Shown here piece by piece: positions 34,118 to 45,421 of a DNA stretch of 64,000 bases. This DNA comes from Limnanthes douglasii subsp. nivea. Lineage: Eukaryota > Streptophyta > Magnoliopsida > Brassicales > Limnanthaceae. The stretch covers positions 89,554,334-89,618,333 of the forward strand of contig JAUPFV010000004.1 of assembly GCA_036936605.1 (NCBI GenBank), read 5' to 3'. The notes beneath the pieces are model-generated. The model searched no databases. It was not told the DNA's origin and saw only the letters and a list, made by a program, of their open reading frames with translations. A program made the position numbers and the translations under genes. The first letter of the stretch is position 1. Every line of letters begins with the position of its first letter.

Positions 34118-34517
34118 CCAGTTAGCATATTCGGATAGATGACTAATCTTCTATGCACAACAGAAAGACGTCTCTCATACTTTTGCTAAGCTTATGTCTA
34201 CTGAGCTCGAAATTCCCTATCACGCCCGGAGATTTCATTCTAACTCTTTATAGTAATAGTTATATTTGATCTCGTGAAGAGAAATCAAGTACTTATTCTC
34301 AATATGGGGAAGGTTGAACCCTAGGACCTTAGCTATTGCATGAGGGAATTTTACTTTGGCTCCTATATTTTTATTAATTTTCATATTTGATACCTTCCAT
34401 TACCTTTCCTTCAGGATATCAGCTTCATTCTCGGCATCACCTTATGACTTACCTAATACACTAGCTATTGATCCCACGTCAATGCGCTCCTCCAATTCCC
34501 TTCTTGGTTCATCGACC
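34118..34517 (+). mobile_element. Element C, second part (between A and D)
   Basis: This 400-bp piece of C begins with the right copy of CCAGT (34,118-34,122) and ends with the left copy of CGACC (34,513-34,517). On the minus strand it carries a middle part of the antisense ORF of C (for example HIENKYLISLHE). The reading frame of that ORF continues across both insertion points when A and D are removed, with stops only at degenerate codons. Confidence 0.75.
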
Positions 34518-34891
34518 TGATAAGGGAAATATATTATTTGGATTAATAGTCGGATTTCCTAAATAAGAGAGTAATTTGGCTTTATAAAAGTTTTATAAAA
34601 TAATTCCAATAAATATGTAATATCTAGGGTGTTTTGTGTAATAAATAATAATTATGGTTAAGATTAGTAAAATAGTGGGGGAGACCTTAAATGATTTAAT
34701 CATGTAATATTTGGGCATATCACTTGTACTATATAAAAAACACCCTTTTTGGGATAATGGTGAAAATTTATTATTTTATTACTACCATTGTCAACTTCTC
34801 CCTATGGCTTTCCCTTGTTTCTATTTTTAAATAATTTCTTCTAAATATAGCTTACACACATAATCTCTCTAAAAAATATTTTGAACTATCA
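34518..34891 (+). repeat. 5' LTR of element D
   Basis: Begins TGATAAGGG and ends GAACTATCA. It matches 43,621-43,997 over its length, including TTGGATTAATAGTCGGA and the block CTTTATAAAAGTTTT. A TATA-like TATATAAAAA is at about 34,730. A decayed primer-binding site (TTGACACCATATGTGGGAAA, compare TTGGCGCCGTCTGTGGGAA of A) follows from 34,892. Confidence 0.9.
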
Positions 34892-34983
34892 TTGACACCA
34901 TATGTGGGAAATCTATTGGTACCCAGAGTTGTTTTTCCAAAACCACTATTAAATTGTGAAATACTTTTAGAGAAATTAAAATA

Positions 34984-35870
34984 TGGAATTATTTAGGGAG
35001 CCTAATTTTGCTATTGATGGTCTTATGGTCAGAATTTTATCCAGAGATCATGCCATTGAAGAGAAAATGGTAAAAGAATGACATTATGATGATCAGTATG
35101 CCGAGGAGCTACTTGAAGAGTCTACGCTAGTGGCTCATAGTAAAGAAATTTTAGAAGAAATAACAAGGTTAAACTTAGAAAACGATGTGACTTTGAACTC
35201 TAAAAGGATTAGGTCTGAGGTTCGAAGAGAACAAGTAACTGAAAAATATGAATTAGATAATTCCTCTTAGACTAACAATATGCATGAAATGCGTTACAGA
35301 CGAAGCCGTTATTCTTCGAGGATAAATATAAAATATAGGCTTTGACATGATTCCACTAAATCTAGCGACTTGTGTCTTTACGGATCAGAAGATTCCTTCT
35401 CCCTAGAACGGAACAACCGACACGAAAAAATGATAAGATAAAGAATTCGAAGAGGCGTAGGGATGGCCATCAGAGATCTCGTCAGGCTAGAGAAAGAAAT
35501 GATCAAAGGAAAATGATATTTGGGTCTTAAGAACGGCATAAAATGGTAACTGTCGCTAAAAGAGAGCACAAATAGGGTGTCAGGCCAATGTCGACCAAGT
35601 GGATCCGACCAACTCATTTTGCTGAATTAACAGAGTGCGTTGCTACAATTTTTACAAGGCTCGAAACCACATACAATTCCACAGACCCACTCTAATACAG
35701 ATTCTTTGAGAAAGCAAAAGCAACATGTATTATAAGTACCATGATGATATTGGACATAACATAAGGGATTGTGTGGAGTTAATAAAAGAGATACAAGTGT
35801 TGATTAAAAATAGGAAATTTACAACATTCTTTAAGAAACATTCTCAACGAGATCCGATGGCAGGGAGTTT
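34984..35870 (+). pseudogene. Element D gag pieces (capsid core missing)
   Basis: An ATG at 34,984 opens a charged, heptad-like N-terminal segment (MELFREPNFAIDGLMVRI, later LEEITRLNLENDV) with one stop. A gag tail follows at about 35,590-35,860: RPTHFAELTECVATIF and the knuckle-like YYKYHDDIGHNIRDCVELIK. The Retrotrans_gag domain that should lie between them is absent, so an internal deletion is likely near 35,340-35,590. Confidence 0.6.
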
Positions 35871-36099
35871 GTTGCACCTCTGAAGCAAGAGAATACTTTG
35901 ATGTTTCTTCTGGGTATTTGGATCCGAAGTCTGGCAGGAATAAAGTTATGCTGGTAGAGTAGCCAGTTGAGAAAAGAAAGGTTAGTGAATTGTGTACTTT
36001 ATTTTAGTCATCAATAGTTTTTTAGGGTGATACTGTTTCATAGACATCAAACTACTCCTGAAAAGGACACATCGTGAGCCTAGCAACTCAATTGGAAGT

Positions 36100-36656
36100 G
36101 GGTGATTTGCCACACTTATATAGGAGTCCATCTCCGCTGCTCTATTTTTTAGGATGATGATTTAAGAGAACTGGCTGGCCCACACAAAGACGTTGTGGTT
36201 ATCATAGCACGAATTGCTGGAGACGAGATACGAAGAATTTTTATAGACATCAGTAGCTCTGTCTACATATTATTCATGAAAACTTATGAGAGGATGGACA
36301 ACCTCCCAACTATTCTTCATTCAGATCAGAAAATTGTGGGTTTTACTAGGGCAAATACCGAGGTAGTTGGGGAATTTGAAGGTATGGTGGAACTGTATCG
36401 TAGATCATTTAGGAAAAATGTGACAGTACTATTCATTATGGTGGATGCGCCTACATCTTATAATGCGATATTCGTGAGATCTTGGCTATCTAGAATGTAT
36501 GTGGTTGCCTCGATTGTTCACCAATGTTTGAAGTATGTCGTGGGAAATAATACAGAAATAATCAAATGCAACCAAAAATGGCGAGGGAATGTTGCCGAAC
36601 GACTTTGGCCCCTTAGAAAATTAAAGAGGGCGAGACGAAGAAAGCATAACAGTTAG
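36100..36656 (+). pseudogene. Element D protease
   Basis: 153 open residues contain RRIFIDISSSVYILFMKTYE, where the catalytic D-T-G reads D-I-S. The downstream block VTVLFIMVDAPTSYNAIFVR and SWLSRMYVVASIVH is the usual end. A spacer to 37,050 is frame-broken. Confidence 0.75.
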
Positions 36657-37019
36657 TGCGGTCTTTTTTAGGGTCTTATCTTGTTGATGATCTGAGAGAG
36701 ACCCCCCAACTTTCTTGTCCATGACGAGAGTTTCAAGGACTACCTTTTTTCAAGTGGGAAGAGTTTAAAATATTGGTAAAAAATTATCTCGAAGGTGAGG
36801 GATAGGATAATTCAATTAGTGTCAGTAAGGTTACACATGTTGGCTTGGTGCACCGTTACATGGGTGTTATATGTCACAGATTAGCAATCTGAAGAAATAT
36901 ACGTCCGATCATTCAAAAAGTGAGATCTTTTTCTTGAGAAAAATCCAAGACCATTATGGCATAAGTAGATCGTTTATTTGAAGTCGGGTATATACGAGAA
37001 CCTCAGTACCCATTGTGGA

Positions 37020-37965
37020 CGACCAATTTTGTTTTGGTAAAAAATATAGTAAGTGGCGAATATGCGAGAGAGCACTTTATTCATCACTAGAATGGGCTTT
37101 TATTGCTATAAAGTTATGCCTTTTGGGTTGAAACATGTTGAGGCTACTTACCAACGTTTGGTAAAAAGGACTTTTAAGGCTCAAATTAGACGAAATATTA
37201 AGGTATATATTGACGATATGCTGGTACAAATAAGAAGGACGAAGAACACTTTACATATTTGAAAGAGACATTTATCAACTTAAAAAAGATAAATTTAAAG
37301 CTACATCTGGAAAAGTGTATGCTCGGAGTGCGATCTGGACTTTCTTTGATACATAGTCAACAAGTGAGGGATAGAAGCCGATTGGTACAACTAAATGCTT
37401 TGAGTACTATGGCTCCACCTCAGACAATCAAAGATGTACAAATTTTGATAGGGAGGTTGGCAGCCTTGAACAGATTTATATCTAGGTATTTGGATAAATG
37501 CGCCCCGGTCTTCCAAGTGTTGAGACATCCGATTTGCTTCAATTAGACCTAGGAATATTTCGAGTCTTTTGCACGAATTAAAGAGTATAATTCTTCCTGC
37601 AAAATCTTGATAAAGCCTAGTCTGGAGGATAAACTGTTCATCTACATAGCGATATCTGATTATGTCGTGAGCACTATATTGATCGATTTAGTTGGTAGTT
37701 TCCCACGACTAGAATACTATGTCAGTAAAAGCCTTTTAAATGCGAAAAAAGATACTTAAATTTTAATAAGTTGGAATTTGCTTTGATTATTGCAGCTCAG
37801 AAGATGAGACCTTACTTTCAGTCCCACTCGATTATAGTGAGAATATTTTTTCCGTTGAAGAACATGTTGCAAAGACCCGATGTGTCAGGTATAATAACCA
37901 AATTGTAGGTAGAGCTAGGTGATTTTCGATAGGGTCGGATATTTTTTGAAGACCATCACGACAAA
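37020..37965 (+). pseudogene. Element D reverse transcriptase and start of RNase H
   Basis: The ORF at 37,053-37,262 includes FYCYKVMPFGLKHVEATYQR and an intact catalytic box VYIDDM (about 37,204-37,220), the only intact YIDD among the Tat-type copies in this window. The connection region continues in 37,259-37,546 (GRLAALNRFISRYLDKCAPV). RNase H pieces with stops run to about 37,965, where the sequence changes to the element E leader. Confidence 0.75.
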
Positions 37966-37968
37966 ATC

Positions 37969-38294
37969 TGAAGGGGTAATTTGGACATATTTTGCTCTAA
38001 ACTTTTGATGAACAATAAAACCAAGTGGATTATGACTCAGCTGTGTGCTAATCTTTTTGATTTTTTGCTTTGGAAACCTTGAGATGGATCAAAGTGCAAG
38101 ATCTGACCCGAACGGTCCATGGGTCACAAAACAAAAGTATAAATACCCCAACCAACCACATTTAATGGGTTGGACTTTTTCTAATAATCTTAACTACAAG
38201 ACACGCCTCTTATGTCTCTCTATCTTCTACTTTAAAAGTTAATACCCCATTAAACGCAAGACCAAAAATACCTTTTGATTAGAAATAATCTACA
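37969..38294 (+). repeat. Putative 5' LTR of element E
   Basis: Placed from TGAAGGGGTAATTTGGACAT to AATCTACA. It contains a TATA-like AGTATAAATACC near 38,140. It is followed by a leader with TTGGTGACCACCGTGGGAGG at 38,300, which looks like a drifted Tat primer-binding site. No partner LTR was found, so the limits are tentative. Confidence 0.45.
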
Positions 38295-38449
38295 CTAAAT
38301 TGGTGACCACCGTGGGAGGCGACGGTGCCTGAATAGCAAATTCAAAACAAGTTAGTAGAGGATAGTTCAGATATCATTAAGGCATGGATCTTAAGATGCA
38401 GGATGTTCCACCTCCATGGGTTAAGGCTCCACTTCTATGAGGTGAATGA

Positions 38450-39960
38450 GTGACCCATGACAATATCCCTCGTCACAATTCAGATGGAAGACAGTTTATG
38501 CAAGATGAACGTGATCAACTGAGGGCTGAAATTGAAGCTTTAAGAGACCAGAAACAAGCTGAAAAGGAAGTGAAAGAAAAGTTTGATGCGTCCAGACTCC
38601 ACTTTACAGATGAGTCTGCTGACAATAAGCTATCCACAAAGACTCATGTCAACTCTAAAAAAATACATCGATCTAAACGAGTTTTGAGTACAACCTCAGA
38701 GTATTTTGACAGTTCGTCAAATGACTTAAACCTTGAAGAGTCACTTTCATCCAGTAATGATGAGGGCCGTCTAAAGAAGAAATTAAGGCCCACCAAGAAA
38801 TATTTAAGAAAAAAAAGACAGAAAGGACATAATAAAAAAATAAAGTAACATGGAAAAGTAAAGGGTTCGACTGATCAACACATTGATCATCTACTACTTG
38901 ATCCCTTTGCTATTCAATACAAACCAGGTATCTTTGCTACACCCGATGAAGATACTGTATTTATTCGTAGCCACAATTGGAGACAATCACCACTGTCCTC
39001 GAAAATACTCTCCAGACATCTTCCCAAACGATTTGATAGCTCAAAGATGGAAAAGTACGATAGAAGTAAAGATTTGGATAACTATCTTGAGTAATTCAAA
39101 ACAATTATGATGAAATTTGATGATGATAGACTTTTATACAGGGATTTCTCACAAATATTTAAGGTAAGTTCCCTTAAATGGTACAATAGTCTCCCACAAG
39201 GGTCTATAAAGAATTTTGACATGTTCTGGGTGGCGTTTCAAAGACAATTTGTTGGAAGTAAGGAGCTTAAATAGAATGGGGATACTATTATTCATTGTTC
39301 CCAGGAGCCAAACAAATCTTTGAAAAAGTATATTAGTAGGTTTATGAACACCAAAAATGGGCTCGCTGATTGTTTTGAACATGTGGCAAATTCCTTTTTA
39401 AGACAAGGTTGAACCCGGGTAATTTAGCTGATTCAGTAACCCGGAAAAATAAACAATGAATTTTGGAGGGCTGTTAAATCAAGTTGGGAAATAGATCACG
39501 GTTGAAGAAAATATGAAGTCTAGAGTGTCTCGTCAGAACAGATCTGTTACTATAACATCAATTCCACAAGCGACAACTCAATCCCAACATATCGTCAATT
39601 ACAAGTCAAAAGAATTCCGACAGGGATCACATCGGTCCAGACAAAATCAGTCCAATCAAAACTAGCAGGTTAGAAGCAAGAGAGGTCTTTTGGTTCAGCC
39701 TGAATGGTTTGCTGAGTTGGGAAAAAGTGTAGCAACAATATATGATAAAACTAAGAATGATGTGCATTTTAGAAAGCCATATCCACTACAATCCCCTAAA
39801 GATACTCGAAGTACCCACTTTTATAAATATCACAATGATGTGGGTCATGACACACATGATTGTAAAACATTAAAATAAAAAGTTCAAAATCTCATTGAGA
39901 GGGGAAAATTAGGTGCCTTTATTAAAAGACAAGAGGCAGTAGACTGTACAACACTTAATC
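38450..39960 (+). pseudogene. Element E gag
   Basis: The N-terminal segment of 132 residues (38,450-38,848) has a heptad-like stretch (ERDQLRAEIEALRDQKQAEK), then a Ser/Asp-rich part and a strongly basic end. The capsid domain at about 39,060-39,420 reads FDMFWVAFQRQFVGSKELK with a stop, close to B. The tail 39,690-39,878 has ELGKSVATIYDKTKNDVHFR and knuckle-like YKYHNDVGHDTHDCKTLK. Several stops. Confidence 0.75.
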
Positions 39961-40229
39961 CAATACCAATATCCCCCGAACGAATTTGTCAACCCTTGAA
40001 CCGATAGACAGGAGGAAGCCATGATGATTGTTGAAATATTTGATGTGGATACTAAATATCTTGATCATGATCCAAATCGGAATCAGGTGGGGGTAATAGT
40101 GGACGATTCTGTCACGATTTCCGATTTGGTAATTTTTTGAATAATTAACTATATTTGGGGGAGACACTGCAACATCACCCTCAAGTTGTTTTAAAAAAGG
40201 TATGTCAACAGTTTGACTACTAAGTTGGA

Positions 40230-40640
40230 AGGAAAAATGTCAATACCTCTTTACCAATCTCCTGCTCCTTCTATAGTCTTTGATGAAGACAATTTAAGAG
40301 ATATAACAGGTCCACACGAAGATGTTTGTGGTAATAAGAGCATCAATTGGAGGAAATGTCATACGATGAATCATGATTGACACTGATAGTTTGACAAATG
40401 TGTTATTTTTAACTACTTATAGACAGATGAGGAATACCTTAGTTATCTAGATATCGAACATATATATTGTAAGGTTTATTGGGAGTTCACCGATGTTATC
40501 GGTGAATTTGAAGATGAAGTACTACTGGGAAATGACTATTTAAAAAAAATGGTAAGAGTGTTATTCATTGTGGTTGATTGCCCAACATCCTACAACACCA
40601 TATCTGGAATATCTTGGCTTACTGAGATGCATGTTGTGGC
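40230..40640 (+). pseudogene. Element E protease (broken)
   Basis: Reads KLEGKMSIPLYQSPAPSIVF and DEDNLRDITGPHED near 40,225-40,320, then an active-site area with frame changes, then VIVDCPTSYN-like and a ISWLTEMHVVASAVH block near 40,600-40,650. It aligns with B and C. Not functional. Confidence 0.65.
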
Positions 40641-40845
40641 CTCGGCTGTCCACTAATATTTAAAATATATCGTGGGAGGACAAGTGTGTGTTGTACGAAG
40701 AAACCAGAAATTTGCTAGGGAGTGATATGTGACAACCCTTACCTCAAAGTCACTGGAGGAAGTTAAGGTTAATAAGGAATAGTAGCCAATAGAGCCTTCC
40801 ACCAATCGAAATGAAATAGATGATCTGAAGGAGGATACCAATGTT

Positions 40846-42460
40846 GTGATACCCGTTGAAGAAGTTGAAATCCATTACCTGGCAGAAGGAAAAAGTGTTA
40901 GGATTGGAACTAAATCACCATTGAGTCTGAAACAAAAGTTACTGTACTTCTTATCTAACATTTTACACGTGTTTGCATGGTACAATGATGATATAACTAG
41001 AGTGCCAACCGAAGTGATCTGCCACAAATTATCAATCTGGTCTGATACTGGACCAGTAGTACAGAGAATGAGGACTTTTTCCAAAGAAAAAAAATCAATG
41101 TGATAGTGCAAGAAGTTGACCGGCTAACCAAGATGGGCCATATCAAAGAGTCTCAATACCCTTTGTGGACAGCTAATCTCGTTTTGGTCGGAAAATGGCA
41201 CATGTGTATTAACTTCACTGATCTTAACTAGCATTTCCTAAATATCATTTTCCAGTGCCTCGTATAGATAAGTTGGTGGATTCTACGTCAGGAAACAAGT
41301 TGCTATCCTTCATGGATTCTTTTTCAGGGTATAATCAGATACAGGTGGATCCGAACGATCAAGATCATACTACCTTTGTTATTGATAGAGGGATTCATTG
41401 CTATAAGGTGATGCTATTTGGGTTGAAGAATGATAGGGCTACTTATCAATGGTTGGTAAATAAAACATTTGCTAGCCAAATTAGTAGAAATATGGAAGTA
41501 TATATAAATGACATGATGGTGAAGAGCCTCAAGGAAGAAGATCGCATATCTGATCTTCAAGAAACTTTTTCTAACTTAGATGTTATCAACCTAAAGTTAA
41601 ACCCTGAAAAATGTACTTCTGGAGTCCAATCTGGCAAGTTTCTGAGGTATTTCATAAGTGAAAAAGAGATTCAGGCTGATTCAGATCAGCTAAATGCTTT
41701 ATTGGCCATAGACCCCCCTTGGAATACTAAAGAAGTCCAGAGACTGGCCGAGCGATTGGCTGTGTTGAATCAGTTTATTTTAAAATCATCAGACAAGTGT
41801 GGTTAGTTCTTTCAAGTTTTGAGGAATGTTAAGGATTTTAATTGGTCTCCGCAGTGTGATCAAACCTTTCTTGAAATAAAAGAGCACTTATCTTCACCCA
41901 AGATCTTGTTCAAATCCATTCAAGGAGAGAAACTTTATATGTATTTAGTTGTATCAGTAAGTGTTATGTTAGTAATGGAAGTGAATAATTACCCTCATTT
42001 GATGTATTACATGAGCAAGAGTTTATTGGAAGTAGAGAAAAAATATTTGAAATTAGAAAAACAAGCCCTGGAATTGGTGATAGCAGCCAGGAAAATGAGG
42101 TCATACTTTCAAGCACATTCAATTTCAGTTTGAATGCAATTCCCTTTCAAAAATGTTCTACAAAAAGTTGAGATATCAGGAAGAATGACTAAATGGTCAG
42201 TCGAGCTTGGAGACTATGATATTGATTTTTCACCTCGAACTGCAATTAAGGCTCAAGCAATAGTCGATTGCTTGGTATATTTTCATATTGAAAGGCCCTA
42301 CGAGGGAGCTCAAGAAAACAAGTTTAAGAAAGAATGGATAATCCGAACAAACGGTGGATCTAGCACGATGGGATGTGGAGCTAAAGTTTGTTTAACCTTC
42401 ACTTATAGTGATACTATGTACCAAGGTATATGTTTTGGTTTCAGGGAATCCAATAATTAA
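40846..42460 (+). pseudogene. Element E reverse transcriptase and RNase H
   Basis: Segments 40,846-41,103 (pre-RT), 41,255-41,806 (reverse transcriptase; MPRIDKLVDSTSGNKLLSFM, SFSGYNQIQVDPNDQDHTTF) and 41,819-42,460 (connection and RNase H; YMSKSLLEVEKKYLKLEKQA, AIKAQAIVDCLV). The catalytic box at 41,501-41,512 reads YIND instead of YIDD. The frame is open over long stretches with single stops, so it is less decayed than B and C. Confidence 0.82.
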
Positions 42461-42985
42461 TTAGAATATCAAACGGCTATAGCTGGTTTAAGGTTAGCTC
42501 AATTATGTGGAGCAAAAATGGTCTGATTAGTAAGTGATTCCCAGTTACTTATTCATCAGGCGCAATGGCAAGCTGAAACCAAAAAAAGATCAGTTGAAGT
42601 ATCTGCAAGTCCTTAAGGAAGTAGCCATAAGTTTTAAAAACATTCGGTATGAACATGTCCATAGATCGGACAATACTATGGCAGATTCTTTAGCTACCAT
42701 AGCCTAATCTGAAGCGTATCCATGGATTCTTATGCAAGAACGTCTATCCATATGTTCAGTTCAAGGAAAATAGGGTGAAGCTGAAGAAAATATGAACAAA
42801 TCTAGCACACAATCCAAATATTGGAGGTATGAGATACAATGGAGTTTTACCTTCGGATAAAGTTTTGGGTAAAAAAGTGAAGTACAAAGCTCGTGGTTTC
42901 CTGGTATTGAGAGAAATTCTATATAAAAAATCCTCAGATTGCTTATTGACTGGATGTCATGGACCATAATATATGGTTTTAACAA
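42460..42985 (+). pseudogene. Element E second RNase H, truncated before integrase
   Basis: Pieces LISDSQLLIHQAQ-like (about 42,525-42,570) and NIRYEHVHRSDNTMADSLAT (about 42,640-42,700) mark the second RNase H. The pre-integrase linker (KYKARGFLVLREILYKKSSD) follows at about 42,880-42,950. Homology ends there; the integrase zinc site and core are absent. Confidence 0.7.
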
Positions 42986-43347
42986 TTTTCAGTTGTTTAG
43001 GCTCTTCTTATAAATCAGCTGCTTTTCTCTTTTCAACTCTTTGATTTATGGAAAACCAATCTTGGATGCTAAATTTTTTAGGCATGAACAATGGGAAAAA
43101 AACTTAGAGGGTTATTTTAAGAAGTCACAGACAAATCTTTTTCTCTCTTTACAATGTGCATTTCTCTCTCTAAATTTATGAAGTTCTTGAGTAATGAAAG
43201 GTTTTTCTTAAGTGACGAATTCCTAGGGAATATTAAGAGTTTTGTACCCCTTCCAAATATGAAGAGCATACGTGTTGAGAAGCGCAAGATTGATTTGACA
43301 CATCAATTCACTCAAAATCACTCTGGAAAGCATACACGTGTGTGTAA

Positions 43348-43494
43348 GAGACCAATTGATACGTGGACTTGAAACAGAGTATGCATCATATTATCAGAGA
43401 CCAATTAGTACGTAGAATCAAAACAAATCATTCGTTGTATTGTCACAGATCGATTAACATGTGGACTTGAAACAAAGTACACGTCATATACATA
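43348..43494. repeat. Three 49-bp tandem units in the 3' region of element D
   Basis: Units start at 43,348, 43,397 and 43,446. Shared text includes GAGACCAATT, ACGTGGACTTGAAAC and ATCATAT. The period (49 bp) equals that of the array in element B, although the sequences differ. Confidence 0.75.
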
Positions 43495-43620
43495 TCAAGT
43501 CAACAATCTCATTAATGATATCATCAATACGATAAAGGGCATATGTGAGATCAGGTCGAACATCTCTGAGGCGTTTTTCGAATTCAATCATGAATTGAAT
43601 ATCTTTGCAAGGAAAACGAG

Positions 43621-43997
43621 TGACTAATAATAAATTTTGGATTAATAGTCGGATCAGGTAAATAAGAAAGTAATTTGGATTTATAAAAGTTTTGCAAAAT
43701 AAATCCAACAAATATGTAATACTAAGGGTCCTTTGTGTAATAAATGATAATTATGGTTATAAAAAACAGTTATGTGGGAGGAGAGAAACCTTAAATAGGT
43801 TAATCGCATGGTATTCAGGCCCACAACTTGTACAATATAAAGCAATACCCTCTTTTGGAGAAATGGTGAACAATTATTATTTTATTACTACTTTTGTCAA
43901 CTTCTCTATCTAGATTTCCCGTGTTGTTCTCTCTAAATAATCTCTTTCAAATATAGCTTAGACACATAATATCTCTAAGAAAAATTTAGAACTATCA
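43621..43997 (+). repeat. 3' LTR of element D
   Basis: Begins TGACTAATAATAAATTTTGG and ends GAACTATCA, then CGACC. It aligns with 34,518-34,891 with many substitutions and small indels. Confidence 0.9.
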
Positions 43998-44525
43998 CGA
44001 CCAACCGCATCGGGTTGCCTCCAGAAATTAGTAGTCAGCTTTAAGACCCCTCTGGTTGTGTATATTGAGGGGGTAAGAATCTCTTTGATAATATCAACAC
44101 CCTACCTAGTCGATTGCTCAACGGCTGTATCTTGGGTTTTGTGAGTCGTTTTTGCCTGTTTCTTCCTCTTTTTATGACGATTTGAAGAATGTTTCTTCTT
44201 TTTGCGGAGTTGCTATAAATTTTTTCATGAGATAACTCTCTTCGTTTTTTAGAACACTCCATCACAATTAAATGTGATTGATTTTTATTGCGAGCGTCTC
44301 TTTGGGACCGAGTTGGTCTTAAAGGGTTTTTTTTTGCACTGAAGGCTGAATGGAAGAAACGTTCGAGGAGGGGGATCTGTCCAAAAAATTGTGTTCTAAA
44401 AAATGAAAAGAGTTATTTCGTGAAGAAATTCATGGCAACTCTGAAAAAATGGAAACATACTTCTTATTATCATAATAAGAGGAAGAAACGAGAAAAAATC
44501 CTTTTTTCATGAGATAACTCTCTTC
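43998..44525 (+). mobile_element. Element C, third part (after D)
   Basis: Starts with the right CGACC. On the minus strand, 44,265-43,998 carries the N-terminal side of the C antisense ORF (basic, KKRRELSHEK and RGRNRQKRLTKPK), which reads through into 34,517 when D is removed. A 24-bp direct repeat (44,220-44,243 and 44,502-44,525, core CATGAGATAACTCTCTTC) marks the last recognisable stretch. No LTR of C was identified. Confidence 0.55.
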
Positions 44526-45300
44526 CTCTTATAATTTTTGACTTTGAATTATATATAGATCTTAAATGAGATATCCAACACAATTTTGATAGTATAAAAA
44601 ATAATTTATACATTTGAATTTAAAAATAATAAAACAAAATTTATCATACAAAATATGAATGAAATTTTACTAAATAATTTCTAAAATCAAAATTAGAACT
44701 TTTTTATTAAAATAAAAAGAAAGGAATGTATTCGTTTTGTGATAAAAAAAAATAGGCGCCAAAGGAGGGCGCTAAAAGAAAATGAAACTTGAATTAAAAA
44801 AATTGAATGAGTCTTCTACCTAAAACTGTTCTCTTCTCCAATAATCATCAGCTAAACATCAGCCTCGATCTTCTCTTTCGTTTGATCTTTACATCCTTCT
44901 TAGCATAGACTCTTTAAAATTGCTGAAGATAATATCGATAAGCGGGGTGAATCGGAATCTATAGATCTTGATTGAACATAGATCGAGAAGAGGTCTCGAT
45001 GAATGCATAGCCACATTTTGACAAATTGCTTAATGATATTAGCATATAATACCAAGCTTCATTCCGATTAAGCGATGAGCAGGCAGCTTTATCAATAAGA
45101 ACAACATACTAATGCGGAACATAGCACCAACTTCAGGGAAAAACAACTTGCAGGTATTATATAGCTTTGGTTTTATTATGAACAAGCATAATACTAATGA
45201 TAATCTAAATCTGTATTCTTAAGATACTAGTCAGGAAAACTCATATTAATCATATAAATAGCAGCTAGAATCATTGTTAGTAAAATATACCAGACGATAA
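44526..45300. other. Spacer with possible remnant of a host promoter and 5' UTR
   Basis: AT-rich to 44,745, then two E2F-like motifs (GGCGCCAAA at 44,755-44,763 and GGCGCTAAA at 44,768-44,776). A pyrimidine-rich stretch follows (44,828-44,900) that looks like a plant leader. Around 45,075-45,152 a short segment ends CTTGCAG followed by GTATTATA, which could be an exon end. No ORF can be followed, so this is only suggestive. Confidence 0.3.
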
Positions 45301-45421
45301 TGAAGTCAATAAAATTAGGTATTGCTGCAAATGTAGCCAAGACCTAGCATCTCTAGTAAGGTTATGACACTAAGTTGAGATGAAGCTTGAAATTGAGAAA
45401 ATCGAAGCTTCATTTTACATT

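Larger units (their letters stand above)
37969..42985 (+). mobile_element. Element E: partial Tat-lineage element inside D
   Basis: Putative 5' LTR (37,969-38,294), primer-binding-like site, gag, protease, reverse transcriptase, RNase H and second RNase H. It stops before integrase at about 42,985. No 3' LTR and no target-site duplication were found. Either E inserted into D and the right side was later deleted, or D is a recombinant of two family members. Confidence 0.7.
34518..43997 (+). mobile_element. Element D: Tat-lineage LTR element carrying partial element E
   Basis: It is bounded by LTRs of 374 bp (34,518-34,891) and 377 bp (43,621-43,997) and by CGACC target-site duplications (34,513-34,517 and 43,998-44,002). 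Its own coding parts (gag pieces, protease, reverse transcriptase, RNase H) end near 37,965. A second set of gag-pol sequences (element E) follows to 42,985. D integrase and its antisense ORF are missing. LTR copies differ clearly more than those of A, so D is probably older than A. Confidence 0.88.
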
